NCBI GenBank assembly: GCA_025846845.1
Contig: JAOYTL010000005.1
Coordinates: forward strand, 186,001 to 250,000
DNA: 64,000 bases
Reading direction: 5' to 3'
Source: Alloboseaceae bacterium BT-24-1
GTDB lineage: Bacteria > Pseudomonadota > Alphaproteobacteria > Rhizobiales > Beijerinckiaceae
In this document: piece by piece, positions 1 to 8,084 of the stretch
Numbering within the stretch: the stretch's first letter is position 1
Layout of the letters: each line of letters opens with the position of its first letter
Made by a program: the position numbers and the translations under genes
The notes under the pieces: generated by a model
Seen by the model: only the letters and a program-made list of their open reading frames with translations
Databases searched by the model: none
What the model was told of the DNA's origin: nothing

Positions 1-1
1 C

Positions 2-91
2 TTTGCCACGTCGAACGGTCGCGTCCGATTCACGACGAAGCTCGGCCGAGCTTTCGTGAACGTAGTCCCGGCCCAAGAGGCCGCAGAGTAA
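2..91 (+). CDS. rpmA: Ribosomal protein L27, C-terminal fragment (partial)
   Basis: This is the last 29 codons of a gene that begins upstream of the window. The translation contains FATSNGRVRF, a GRAFVNVVP stretch and an EAAE end. That resembles the C-terminal half of bacterial L27, a component of the 50S subunit near the peptidyl-transferase centre. The rpmA–GNAT–obgE neighbourhood is common in Hyphomicrobiales and supports the call. Only a short piece is visible, so the identification rests on this similarity plus context. Confidence 0.72.
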   Translation, partial: FATSNGRVRFTTKLGRAFVNVVPAQEAAE

Positions 92-245
92 ACGGCGGAT
101 AGGGAATGTTCTCGATCCGCCGGTTCCATCGAACCGGACGGATCAAGGGAATAAGAACCCCAAGCGGGTTTCCCGAAGGTCAGGCGAGGGGGAGATGGGA
201 CCAAAGCCCATCTTCCCCTTTCGTTTGCGCCGACGGAGAAACCTG

Positions 246-899
246 ATGTTCCCCGAATTGACGAGAGACGACGTCTTCCGGCTCGAGACCAGGCGGCTGT
301 GGCTGCGCTGGCCGCGGATCGCCGACGCCAGCGCCATCCTGCGCCTCGCCGGCGAGAAAGCCGTCGCCGAGATGACGGCGTCGATCCCGCATCCCTATCC
401 GACGCAGGCGGCCGACCCCTTCGTCTTCGCGACGCGCAAGGGCAATGCGCTCGGCGAGCACCTCGTGCTGGCGATCACCCCGCGCGAGAAGCCCAACGAG
501 CTGATCGGCATGATCGGCGCGCACAAGCAGGCGACCGGCCGGCCCTTCATCGGCTACTGGCTCGGCACGCCTTACTGGAATAAGGGCTACGCCACCGAAG
601 CGGTGCAGGCGCTGATCGACACCATGTTCTCGTTGGTCGAGATCGACGCGATCGAGGCCGACACCCGCGTCATCAACCCGGCCTCGCGCCGGGTGCTGGA
701 GAAGAGCGGCTTTCGGCAGGAGGGCTCCTTCCTCAAGTCGCTGCCGGCGCGCGGAGGCCTCTTCCCTTGCGAGCAGTATCGGCTCGACCGCTCGACCTGG
801 GCCGCCCTGAAGAGCTGGAGCGCCTCCGGCTGGGCCCCGTTGCCTGCCGCCGAACAGCAGCAGGCGGACAGCTTCAGCGAGGAGCCCTGCCTCGCTTGA
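246..899 (+). CDS. GNAT family N-acetyltransferase (RimJ/RimL type)
   Basis: This 217-residue protein has the RimJ/RimL layout. An LETRRLWLRWPR strand lies near the N-terminus, an acceptor-side region follows, and a GYWLGTPYWNKGYATEA segment forms the acetyl-CoA binding turn. The C-terminal SRRVLEKSGFRQEG motif is also typical. It should transfer acetyl from acetyl-CoA to an amine, and the acceptor cannot be read from sequence. An in-frame ATG at 195 exists, but the chosen ATG places the family motif 9-10 residues from the start. Position between rpmA and obgE is conserved in related bacteria. Confidence 0.85.
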   Translation: MFPELTRDDVFRLETRRLWLRWPRIADASAILRLAGEKAVAEMTASIPHPYPTQAADPFVFATRKGNALGEHLVLAITPREKPNELIGMIGAHKQATGRPFIGYWLGTPYWNKGYATEAVQALIDTMFSLVEIDAIEADTRVINPASRRVLEKSGFRQEGSFLKSLPARGGLFPCEQYRLDRSTWAALKSWSASGWAPLPAAEQQQADSFSEEPCLA

Positions 900-905
900 A
901 GCACG

Positions 906-930
906 CGGTTCCGCCCTCCGGGCGGGACCG
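906..930. terminator. Hairpin between convergent genes, possible bidirectional terminator
   Basis: An 11-bp stem (906-916 with 920-930) carries one T·G wobble and a 3-nt TCC loop. It fills the 39-bp gap between two convergent stop codons. On the + side it is followed by the modest T-rich run GCAATTTGTT. The position and symmetry suggest a terminator serving both genes. The weak U-tract keeps confidence moderate. Confidence 0.5.
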
Positions 931-938
931 GCAATTTG

Positions 939-2096
939 TTAGCGCATCAGCCCGGCCGAACGCAGCGCATCCTCGATGATCTTGCGCACGCCGGCGGCTG
1001 CAGGCGGCGCAGTCCACCGGTCGGTCTCGCGCGGCGATTCAGATTCCGGCCGCGCCGAACAGGCAGCCATGGCAGGCGTTTGCACCGGGAGGGAAGCGGT
1101 CGGCGCTTTCGCGTCCGGCTTAGCCTTCTCGGCCTCGCTGGCCGCCAGCCCCCAGAAACCGGCGATCCGCTGCGTCGAGGAAATGCCGGTGTTCAGCATA
1201 TATGGCCACGGTCGGCCGATGCCGTCTGCGGCGATCGGCGTGCCATGGCCCATTCCGGCAATGCTGTACTCCTCGATCAGGTCGCGGCCATCGGTGTCCC
1301 GCCAGACACGGCGCCGATGGCCGTCCACCGATTCGCTCACTGAGGGTTCGGCGGAAAGGCCATGGACGCCGCGCCATTGCGCGACGAGTGCTGCGGCATT
1401 GGCAGGGCTGACGGTGCGGTCGGCGCTGCCTTGCCAGATCGAAATTCCCGGCCAGGGGCCGTCATGCCGCGAGGCGGAGCGCACCAGATCCTGCAGCCTT
1501 TGCTCGCCCGGCAGCCCATGGGCACGCATGCGGTCGAAGGCTTCGGGAATGGTCGCCGCGACGCCGTAGGGCAGACCCGCGATGATCGCGCCGCCGGCGA
1601 AGAGCTCCGGATAGGTCGCGAGCATGACGCCGGCCATGGCTCCGCCCGCCGACAATCCGGTGATGAAGACGCGGCTCCGATCGAGGCCATGGCGGGCGAT
1701 CATGGCCTCGATCATCTGGCTGATCGACAGCGCCTCACCCTTGCCACGGGCGGTATCGCCGGGCTCGAACCAGTTGAAGCAGAGATTGGCGTTGTTGGCG
1801 CGCTGCTGTTCAGGAAACAGCAGCGCAAAGCCGTCGCGCTCGGCCAGGGTCGACCAGCCGGAGCCGAGATCGTAGCCGGACGCGGTCTGCGTGCAGCCAT
1901 GTAGAACCACCACGAGGGGCGCGCCGGCAGGAAGCTTATGCGGGAGATATGTCCTGGCGAGCAGCGCGCCGGGATTGCTGCCGAACTCTGGCAAGGTGCC
2001 GAGGCGGCCGGACGCATCGACACCGGCCCCGGTCCCCAGCTGGGTGCGATAGGCCGATAGTCGGGCGATCGTGTCGGAGAGCTTTCGCATCGTCAT
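939..2096 (-). CDS. PHB depolymerase family esterase (alpha/beta hydrolase)
   Basis: A 385-residue alpha/beta hydrolase of the esterase-PHB-depolymerase family. The oxyanion-side motif VVVLHGCTQTASGYD is followed by a lipase box GLSAGGAM around the nucleophilic serine. Later comes an HGTPIAADG stretch that probably holds the catalytic histidine. The family hydrolyses short-chain polyhydroxyalkanoates, feruloyl or acetyl esters. No clear signal peptide is present, so it may be intracellular. The start was set at the ATG giving MTMRKLSDT, because the upstream 27 codons read as low-complexity leader. The C-terminal ~60 residues are Ala/Lys/Pro rich and look like a tail. Confidence 0.85.
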   Translation of the reverse strand: MTMRKLSDTIARLSAYRTQLGTGAGVDASGRLGTLPEFGSNPGALLARTYLPHKLPAGAPLVVVLHGCTQTASGYDLGSGWSTLAERDGFALLFPEQQRANNANLCFNWFEPGDTARGKGEALSISQMIEAMIARHGLDRSRVFITGLSAGGAMAGVMLATYPELFAGGAIIAGLPYGVAATIPEAFDRMRAHGLPGEQRLQDLVRSASRHDGPWPGISIWQGSADRTVSPANAAALVAQWRGVHGLSAEPSVSESVDGHRRRVWRDTDGRDLIEEYSIAGMGHGTPIAADGIGRPWPYMLNTGISSTQRIAGFWGLAASEAEKAKPDAKAPTASLPVQTPAMAACSARPESESPRETDRWTAPPAAAGVRKIIEDALRSAGLMR

Positions 2097-2262
2097 GGCC
2101 CTTGCTCGGTCAGCGGCCGGAGTGGCGCTGGCGGGTGACAACGTCCGAGATGGGCATTCGTTGCTGCACTGCAACATAATTCTGCATGAAGCGCCCCCCG
2201 CCTGCCCGGAACGGCGATGTGGCGGATTGCTCTCCTGCGCTCATGCGACTACCTACTCCTCC

Positions 2263-3306
2263 ATGAAATTCCTCGACCAAGCCAAGATCTATGTGAAGGC
2301 CGGTGACGGCGGCGCCGGCTGCGTCTCGTTCCGACGCGAAAAATTCATCGAGTTCGGCGGGCCCAATGGCGGCGATGGCGGGCGCGGCGGCGACGTCGTT
2401 GTCGAATGCGTGCAGGGGCTCAACACCCTGATCGACTTCCGCTTCCAGCAGCACTTCAAGGCCAGGATCGGCGAGCACGGCATGGGCAAGGACCGCCATG
2501 GCGCCAATGGCCCGGCGATCGTCCTGAAGGTCCCCCCGGGCACCGAGATCCTCGACGAAGACGGCGAGACGCTGATCGCCGACCTGACCGAGCCCGGCCA
2601 GCGCTTCGTCCTGTGCAAGGGCGGCAATGGCGGTTTCGGCAACGCCTATTTCAAGACGTCTACCAACCAGGCGCCGCGCCACGCCAATCCCGGCCTGCCG
2701 GGCGAGGAGCGCTGGGTCTGGCTGCGTCTCAAGCTGATCGCCGATGCCGGCCTCGTCGGCCTGCCAAATGCCGGCAAGTCGACCTTCCTCGCCACAGTGA
2801 CCGCGGCGAAGCCGAAGATCGCCGACTATCCCTTCACGACGCTCCATCCCGGCCTCGGCGTCGTCCGCGTCGATGCGCGCGAGATGGTACTTGCCGATAT
2901 TCCCGGGCTGATCGAAGGCGCGCATGAGGGCCATGGCCTCGGCGACCGCTTCCTCGGCCATATCGAACGCTGCCGCGTCCTGCTGCATCTCGTCGAGGGC
3001 ACCACCGAGCATGCCGGCAAGGCCTACAAGACGGTGCGCAAGGAACTCGCTGCCTATGGCGCCGATCTCGACGAGAAGCCCGAGATCGTCGCGCTCTCCA
3101 AGGTCGATGCGCTGACGCCGGAGGTGCGCAAGGAGCAACTCGCCCGCCTGAAGCGCGCCGCCGGGCGCACCCCGATCGCGCTCTCGGCCGCCTCGGGCGA
3201 AGGCGTCGAGGCGGCGCTGCGCGCCGTCTTCGCGGTGGTCGAGGAGGCGCGTGCGCAAGAAGTGCAGGATGATGCTCCGGCGCAGGAGACCGGCTGGCAT
3301 CCGTGA
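2263..3306 (+). CDS. obgE: GTPase Obg/CgtA
   Basis: This 347-residue protein is the essential ribosome-associated GTPase involved in late 50S assembly and stress signalling. The N-terminal glycine-rich Obg fold begins MKFLDQAKIYVKAGDGG and contains the repeated GGxGG pattern to about residue 158. The G domain follows with P-loop GLPNAGKST at about 166, the FTTLHP switch, DIPGLIEGA (G3), SKVD (G4) and SAAS (G5). The ORF extends 192 nt upstream, but the conserved N-terminus fixes the start. In many relatives proB follows obgE; here an IalB-family gene does. Confidence 0.97.
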   Translation: MKFLDQAKIYVKAGDGGAGCVSFRREKFIEFGGPNGGDGGRGGDVVVECVQGLNTLIDFRFQQHFKARIGEHGMGKDRHGANGPAIVLKVPPGTEILDEDGETLIADLTEPGQRFVLCKGGNGGFGNAYFKTSTNQAPRHANPGLPGEERWVWLRLKLIADAGLVGLPNAGKSTFLATVTAAKPKIADYPFTTLHPGLGVVRVDAREMVLADIPGLIEGAHEGHGLGDRFLGHIERCRVLLHLVEGTTEHAGKAYKTVRKELAAYGADLDEKPEIVALSKVDALTPEVRKEQLARLKRAAGRTPIALSAASGEGVEAALRAVFAVVEEARAQEVQDDAPAQETGWHP

Positions 3307-3388
3307 TGCCCGCTTACAACTCCGGCTTGCGCAACGATCGATCCTGGTCTTGAACTCGGTTTATCGCCGCGACCGGACACGCCCTGCC

Positions 3389-3970
3389 ATGAGCCGACAG
3401 ACCATCCTCGCTTTCTCCATGTCCGTCCTGGCGGCTGGCGCTGCTTTGGCCCAGGCACCAGCGCAGCGCCCTGCCCCGCAGCGGCCAGTCCAGGCGCAGA
3501 CTGCGCCGGCACCCGGCGCAGTCTCCCAACCAGACAACACCACCGCGACCTATGGCGACTGGGTGATGCGCTGCCAGGCGAGCGTCGCGGCCCGTGTCTG
3601 CGAGATCGTCCAGACGCTCGAGCAGCAAGGCCAGCGCGGCCCGATCGCGCTGGTTGCCATTGGTCGGCCAGTCAAGGACGAGCCGATCAAGCTCGTGATC
3701 CAGGTTCCGCCGAATCTCTCGCTCGGCGACAAGGTCAGCGTGCGTGTCACAGTCGCCGAAAAGGACGAAGCGCTCGCGGTGTTCCAGCGCTGCCTGCCCG
3801 GCGGCTGCTTCGCCGAGGCCAGCCTGAGCGACGAGGTCTTCAAGCGCTGGCGCGGCTTCGCCGAAGCCGGCCAGATGCGCTATCTCGACGCCGCCAAGCG
3901 CGAGGTCGCACTACCGCTCTCCTTCCGTGGTTTCCCGGCCGCGGCCGAGGCACTGCAGCGCGAGCCCTGA
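3389..3970 (+). CDS. Invasion-associated locus B (IalB) family protein
   Basis: A 193-residue secreted protein with a signal peptide (SVLAAGAALAQ) and then a Pro/Ala/Gln-rich linker. The IalB domain has the signature YGDWVMRCQ, a paired cysteine region ARVCEIVQTLEQQ, and FQRCLPGGCFAEA near the C-terminus. Four cysteines could form two disulfides. IalB proteins were first seen in Bartonella, where they aid erythrocyte invasion. In environmental alphaproteobacteria they are abundant periplasmic proteins of unknown role. Start chosen at the ATG that provides the signal peptide. Confidence 0.88.
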   Translation: MSRQTILAFSMSVLAAGAALAQAPAQRPAPQRPVQAQTAPAPGAVSQPDNTTATYGDWVMRCQASVAARVCEIVQTLEQQGQRGPIALVAIGRPVKDEPIKLVIQVPPNLSLGDKVSVRVTVAEKDEALAVFQRCLPGGCFAEASLSDEVFKRWRGFAEAGQMRYLDAAKREVALPLSFRGFPAAAEALQREP

Positions 3971-3976
3971 CGGGCG

Positions 3977-5509
3977 TCAGTGCGCTCCAGTCGGCCGCGC
4001 ATCACGCAAAGTCGTCAGCGCCACGGCGATGCAGAAGACCATGCCGGCGATCGCGATCAGCGCGACCGCGTGGAAGCCGGTCATAAAGGCCTCGCGCGCC
4101 ACCTGGAGCAGATGCGCCGACTGGTCGGGAGCGAGCCGCTCCGCCGCTGCGAGCGCCCCGCCGAGCGTGGAGCGCGCCGGCGCCAATGTCGCGCCGTCGA
4201 CGCCCGCAACGGAAAGACCGGCCATGCCCTGGCGATAAAGCGCCGTGCCGAGGCTGCCGAAGACCGCGATCCCCAGCGCACCGCCGAGCTCGATGCTGGT
4301 CTCGGACATGGCGGAAGCCGCGCCCGCTCGCTCCTGCGGCGCCGAGCCAACCACGATCCCGGTCGTCAGCGCGATCACCGGCGTGAAGCCGATCGAGAAC
4401 ATCACCGAGGCAGAAACGATCTGGACGAGGTTCGGCGCCAAGGCCAGCCAGACGAAGCCGAGCGCCGACAGGATCATGCCGCCAGCCATCAGCGTCGCCG
4501 GCTTGAAGCGCACGGACAGCGGCGTGACCGCGAAGGACGCGAGCGTGAAGGCGATCGCCGACGGCAGGGACCAGATGCCCGCCTCGAGCGGCGTCAGCCC
4601 GGCCACCAGCTGCAGGTACTGCGCCACGAAGATGAAGCTGCCGAACATCACCATGATCCCGGCAAGATTGATCGCCAGTGCGGCCCGGAAGGCCGGAATC
4701 CCAAACAATGTGAGGTCGACCATCGGGTCGGCGAGACGCCTCTGCCGGCGCGCGAACACCACGCCGAACACGAGCCCGGCGACGATGCAAGCGACCGCAT
4801 AGATCGAAAGCCCGAACTCGGCCCAGTGCTTGACCCCGTAGATCACCGGCAGGATCGCCGCCAGCGAGAGCAGTGCGCTGGCTATGTCGAGCCGGCCCGC
4901 TTGTGGCGCCTTGTACTCCGGCAGCAGGATCGGGCCGATCACGAGCAGCACCAGCATCGGCGGCACTGCGATCAGGAAGACCGAGCCCCACCAGAAATAC
5001 TCGATCAGCGCGCCGCCGACCAACGGGCCGATGACGGCGCCAGCCGAGAAGCTCGCAATCCACATCGAGATCGCGAAAGTGCGCTCGGTCTCGTCCTCGA
5101 ACATCACCGCGATCAGCGAGAGGGTCGACGGCGCCAGCGTCGCACCGGCGATGCCGAGCAGCGCCCGCGTCACGATCAGCATCTCGGCGCTGGTCGAGAA
5201 GGCTGCGACGGTCGAGGCCACGCCGAAGGCAGTCGCGCCGATCAGCAGGAGCTTGCGCCGGCCGATCCGGTCGCCGAGCGTGCCCATGGTCATCAGGAAG
5301 CCGGCGACCATGAAGCCGTAGATGTCGATGATCCAGAGCAACTGCCCTGCCGATGGGTTGAGCTCGCGCGTCAGCGTCGGCACGGCAAGGTTCAGGACCG
5401 TCAGGTCCATCGAATAGATCATGCAGGGGAAAGCGATGGCGATCAGGCCCAGCCATTCGCGGCGTGTGGCCTTGCGCGCCGGCACGGCGGCGGAAGTCGG
5501 AGTCGTCAC
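3977..5509 (-). CDS. DHA2 family MFS drug exporter (EmrB/QacA/SmvA type)
   Basis: This 510-residue protein has the length and hydrophobic pattern of a 14-helix DHA2 major facilitator. The first helix region contains the family motif MDLTVLNLAVPTL. The loop 2-3 motif A is GDRIGRRKLLLIG, and motif C is near LLGIAGATLAPST. These proton antiporters export quaternary ammonium compounds, dyes and drugs. The nearest characterised types are SmvA and LfrA. It runs convergently to the IalB-family gene, with only 6 bp between stops. No regulator gene is adjacent. Confidence 0.9.
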   Translation of the reverse strand: MTTPTSAAVPARKATRREWLGLIAIAFPCMIYSMDLTVLNLAVPTLTRELNPSAGQLLWIIDIYGFMVAGFLMTMGTLGDRIGRRKLLLIGATAFGVASTVAAFSTSAEMLIVTRALLGIAGATLAPSTLSLIAVMFEDETERTFAISMWIASFSAGAVIGPLVGGALIEYFWWGSVFLIAVPPMLVLLVIGPILLPEYKAPQAGRLDIASALLSLAAILPVIYGVKHWAEFGLSIYAVACIVAGLVFGVVFARRQRRLADPMVDLTLFGIPAFRAALAINLAGIMVMFGSFIFVAQYLQLVAGLTPLEAGIWSLPSAIAFTLASFAVTPLSVRFKPATLMAGGMILSALGFVWLALAPNLVQIVSASVMFSIGFTPVIALTTGIVVGSAPQERAGAASAMSETSIELGGALGIAVFGSLGTALYRQGMAGLSVAGVDGATLAPARSTLGGALAAAERLAPDQSAHLLQVAREAFMTGFHAVALIAIAGMVFCIAVALTTLRDARPTGAH

Positions 5510-5543
5510 GGCAAAGTCTCTTTCAATTTTTTAAGCCGGGACA

Positions 5544-5563
5544 CTGCCAGCAGAATGTGGCAG
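5544..5563. promoter_or_regulatory. Inverted repeat upstream of the DHA2 exporter, possible operator
   Basis: CTGCCA and TGGCAG form a 6-bp inverted repeat with an 8-bp spacer. It sits 35-54 nt upstream of the exporter start codon, where a repressor would act. The protein that binds it is not identifiable here. Confidence 0.35.
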
Positions 5564-5636
5564 GTCCTGTCAGCAATTGCCTGCAGCTTGTGCATGCCCG
5601 GCATGCTTGTGCGGGCGCCTTGGCGCCACTTTTGCT

Positions 5637-6152
5637 CTATTTCGGCCGCTCGCGCCGAAGCAGCAGCGTATCGTGCCCAAGGAAGCCGACCTTGCGCTCG
5701 TCGCGGAAGCCGGCGCCCCGTGCGAGACGCAGCGACGGCTCATTCTCCGGCGCGATCAGGCAGACGCAGCTTTGATGCGCGGTCTCTCGATCGAGCCAGG
5801 CGAGCGCCGCCGTCAGCGCCTCCTTGGCAAAACCGCGGCCATGCGCCCAGCTCGCAAGCACCCATCCCGCCTCAGGTATACCGCGGATCGGCGGCTCGAC
5901 CGCCCGGTGGAAATCGGCAAAGCCGAGATCGCCGACGAAGCGTCCGCTCGCCTTCTCGGTCAGCGCCCAATAGCCATAACCGAGCAGCGGCCAGAGCCCG
6001 CGATAGCGCAGCAGCCGCATCCACGCCTCCTGGACCGTCGAGGGCTGGCCGATATGATGCACGACCGCGGCATCGCCCCACATCTGGCAAAGCGGCTCGA
6101 AATGCTCGGTGCCATGCAAATCGAGGACGAGGCGTTCCGTCTCGAGGCGAAT
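5637..6152 (-). CDS. GNAT family N-acetyltransferase with a likely ATT start codon
   Basis: A 171-residue RimJ/RimL-type acetyltransferase. It begins with the family strand IRLETERLVLDLHGTEHFEPL. It contains WVLASWAHGRGFAKEAL (acetyl-CoA turn) and ENEPSLRLARGAGFRDER near the end. The reading frame is closed upstream by the stop codon of the ABC exporter, two codons before this strand. The only start that keeps the LETERL strand is ATT at 6150-6152. A GGAGG lies 8 nt upstream of it. The first conventional start, TTG at 6117-6119, would delete the first beta strand. The acceptor substrate is unknown. Confidence 0.75.
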   Translation of the reverse strand: MRLETERLVLDLHGTEHFEPLCQMWGDAAVVHHIGQPSTVQEAWMRLLRYRGLWPLLGYGYWALTEKASGRFVGDLGFADFHRAVEPPIRGIPEAGWVLASWAHGRGFAKEALTAALAWLDRETAHQSCVCLIAPENEPSLRLARGAGFRDERKVGFLGHDTLLLRRERPK

Positions 6153-6155
6153 GGC

Positions 6156-7976
6156 TCAGCCCTCCGCGAATTGCAGCCGGTAGAGCCGCGCATAGGCCCC
6201 GTCGCGCGCGATCAGCCCGTCATGATCGCCGGTCTCGATCACCCTGCCTTCGTCGAGCACGACGATCTGGTCGGCCTCGCGCACGGTCGAGAGCCGGTGC
6301 GCGATGACGAGCGTGGTCCTGCCCTTCATCAGCTCGGCCAGCGCCTGCTGCACCAGCCGCTCCGACTGGGTGTCGAGCGCCGAGGTCGCCTCATCGAGCA
6401 GCAGGATCGGCGCATCCTTGAGGATGGCGCGGGCAATGGCGAGGCGCTGGCGCTCGCCGCCGGAGAGCCGCGAGCCACGTTCGCCGACCCGCGTCTCATA
6501 ACCGTCCGGCATCGCCATGATGAAGTCATGCGCCGCCGCTCCCTTGGCCGCAGCGACGATCTCCGCCTCGCTGGCGCCAGGACGGCCGAAGCCGATATTG
6601 GCGCGCACCGTATCGTCGAACAGCACCACATCCTGGCTGACTAAACCGATCTGGCTGCGCAGGCTGAGCAGGGTCACGTCGCGGGTGTCCTGCCCGTCGA
6701 TCTCGACCTTGCCCTCGCTCGGATCGTAGAGCCGCGGCACCAGCGCCAGCATGGTCGATTTGCCCGAGCCCGAGCGGCCGACCAGCGCCGTGGTCTTGCC
6801 GGCTTCGGCCACGAGGTCGATGCCCTCGAGGCCACGCTGGTCGTCGCGATAGCGGAAGCGCAGGTCGCGGAAGGCGACCTCGCCGCCGGTGACCGCCAGG
6901 GGCCTGGCATGCGGGCGCTCGGTGATCAGCGACTTCTCGTCGATCAGCGCGTAGTAGCGCTTCAGCGAGGCGCCCGCCTCCTGCACGATGGCGTTGAGAT
7001 TGCCGAGCGAGCGCATCGGCTGCGCCGCCAGCAGCAGCGCCGAGACATAGCCGGTGAAGTCGCCGACGGTGGAACTGCCGGAGGTGATGCGCACGCCGAT
7101 CGCTGCGAGCACGCCGGCGACCGCGATGCCGCCGGCGACCTCGAGCAGCGGATCGAGCCGGCCGCGCGCATTCGCAGCCTTCATCTTCAGTGCCCGGATC
7201 GTCTCGAAGGCGGTCGCGGCGCGCTGCTTCAGATAAGGCTCGAGCGAATCGGTCTTGGCGACGCGCGCGCCCTGCAGGCTCTCGGTCACCAGGCTCGCCA
7301 TGATGCCGGTCTGCTCCTGCTGCGAGGCCGCCATCCGGCGCAGCTTCTTGCCGATCCGGCCGATCGGCCGCGCGACGATCGGCGCGATCAGGAGCACGAC
7401 GGCGGTCATCTTCCAGTCGATCCAGAGCATGGCGCCGACCAATGCGATCGCCGTCATCACGTCGCGGATCGCGATGTTGACCAGCCTCGTCAGCGCCTCC
7501 TTGACGAAGGTGAAGTCGGTGGTGAAGCGCTGGGTGAGCGAGGCGGGATTCTCTCTTTGCAGCTGAGCCAGGTCGGCATCGATCAGGTGATCGTAGAGCG
7601 CGCTCTGCATGTCGGCCTCGATCCGGCTGACGACGCTGTTGGTCATCACCGTCTGGGTCAGCAGCGAGAAGCCCTTGATCGCGGTGACGATCACCACGAC
7701 CACGGCGACGGCATTGACCACGCCGATCTCGAAATTGATCGACTTCGACACCAGCCGCTCCATGCGGCGCACGAACCCAGTCGCCTCGGCCCCGACCGGG
7801 TCGGCGAAGGCATCGAAGGCCGCCTTGATCAAGAGCGGATAGAAGCTCGTCGTCGCCGCGATGACCACGACGAGGGCGAGGATGGTGAGCATTTGCGGCA
7901 GGTATTGCCGTCCGCGCTCGCGCCAGACTCGGGCGAAGAGCGCAAGGGTATCGTCGGTGACGCGGCCGATCTTCAT
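6156..7976 (-). CDS. MsbA-type ABC exporter, fused permease and ATPase
   Basis: A 606-residue half-transporter. An N-terminal six-helix ABC_membrane domain spans about residues 25-310, and an ATPase domain about 350-600. The ATPase shows Walker A GRSGSGKST, the signature LSGGERQRLAIARA, Walker B ILLLDEATSALD and the switch histidine in VIAHRLSTV. As a homodimer it would flip lipids such as lipid A core, or export drugs. MsbA-like function is the usual annotation in alphaproteobacteria. Start chosen at MKIGRVTDD. A GNAT gene begins right after its stop codon and may be co-transcribed. Confidence 0.92.
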   Translation of the reverse strand: MKIGRVTDDTLALFARVWRERGRQYLPQMLTILALVVVIAATTSFYPLLIKAAFDAFADPVGAEATGFVRRMERLVSKSINFEIGVVNAVAVVVVIVTAIKGFSLLTQTVMTNSVVSRIEADMQSALYDHLIDADLAQLQRENPASLTQRFTTDFTFVKEALTRLVNIAIRDVMTAIALVGAMLWIDWKMTAVVLLIAPIVARPIGRIGKKLRRMAASQQEQTGIMASLVTESLQGARVAKTDSLEPYLKQRAATAFETIRALKMKAANARGRLDPLLEVAGGIAVAGVLAAIGVRITSGSSTVGDFTGYVSALLLAAQPMRSLGNLNAIVQEAGASLKRYYALIDEKSLITERPHARPLAVTGGEVAFRDLRFRYRDDQRGLEGIDLVAEAGKTTALVGRSGSGKSTMLALVPRLYDPSEGKVEIDGQDTRDVTLLSLRSQIGLVSQDVVLFDDTVRANIGFGRPGASEAEIVAAAKGAAAHDFIMAMPDGYETRVGERGSRLSGGERQRLAIARAILKDAPILLLDEATSALDTQSERLVQQALAELMKGRTTLVIAHRLSTVREADQIVVLDEGRVIETGDHDGLIARDGAYARLYRLQFAEG

Positions 7977-8084
7977 GGGGCGCGGCCTAACATGGCCGCC
8001 ATGCGAGCGCCACTGCCGGTCTTGCTCCGGACAAGAACCTGACGTCCCATGGCCACGAGATTGATTCACCAGATATGAGCGCCC

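Noticed and set aside
93..137. Two overlapping hairpins after rpmA resembling an attenuator
   Set aside because: CGGCGGAT/ATCCGCCG and CCGGTTC/GAACCGG share bases and could alternate. There is no T-run or leader peptide, and GC-rich spacers form such stems readily.
3980..6307. 775-residue open frame on + across the DHA2 exporter, GNAT and part of the ABC exporter
   Set aside because: It is antisense to three well-supported genes. Its translation is rich in Arg/Asp/Gln/His with no domain, as expected from high-GC antisense frames. The same applies to the large opposite frames at 10476-11828, 42387-44405 and 51250-53382.
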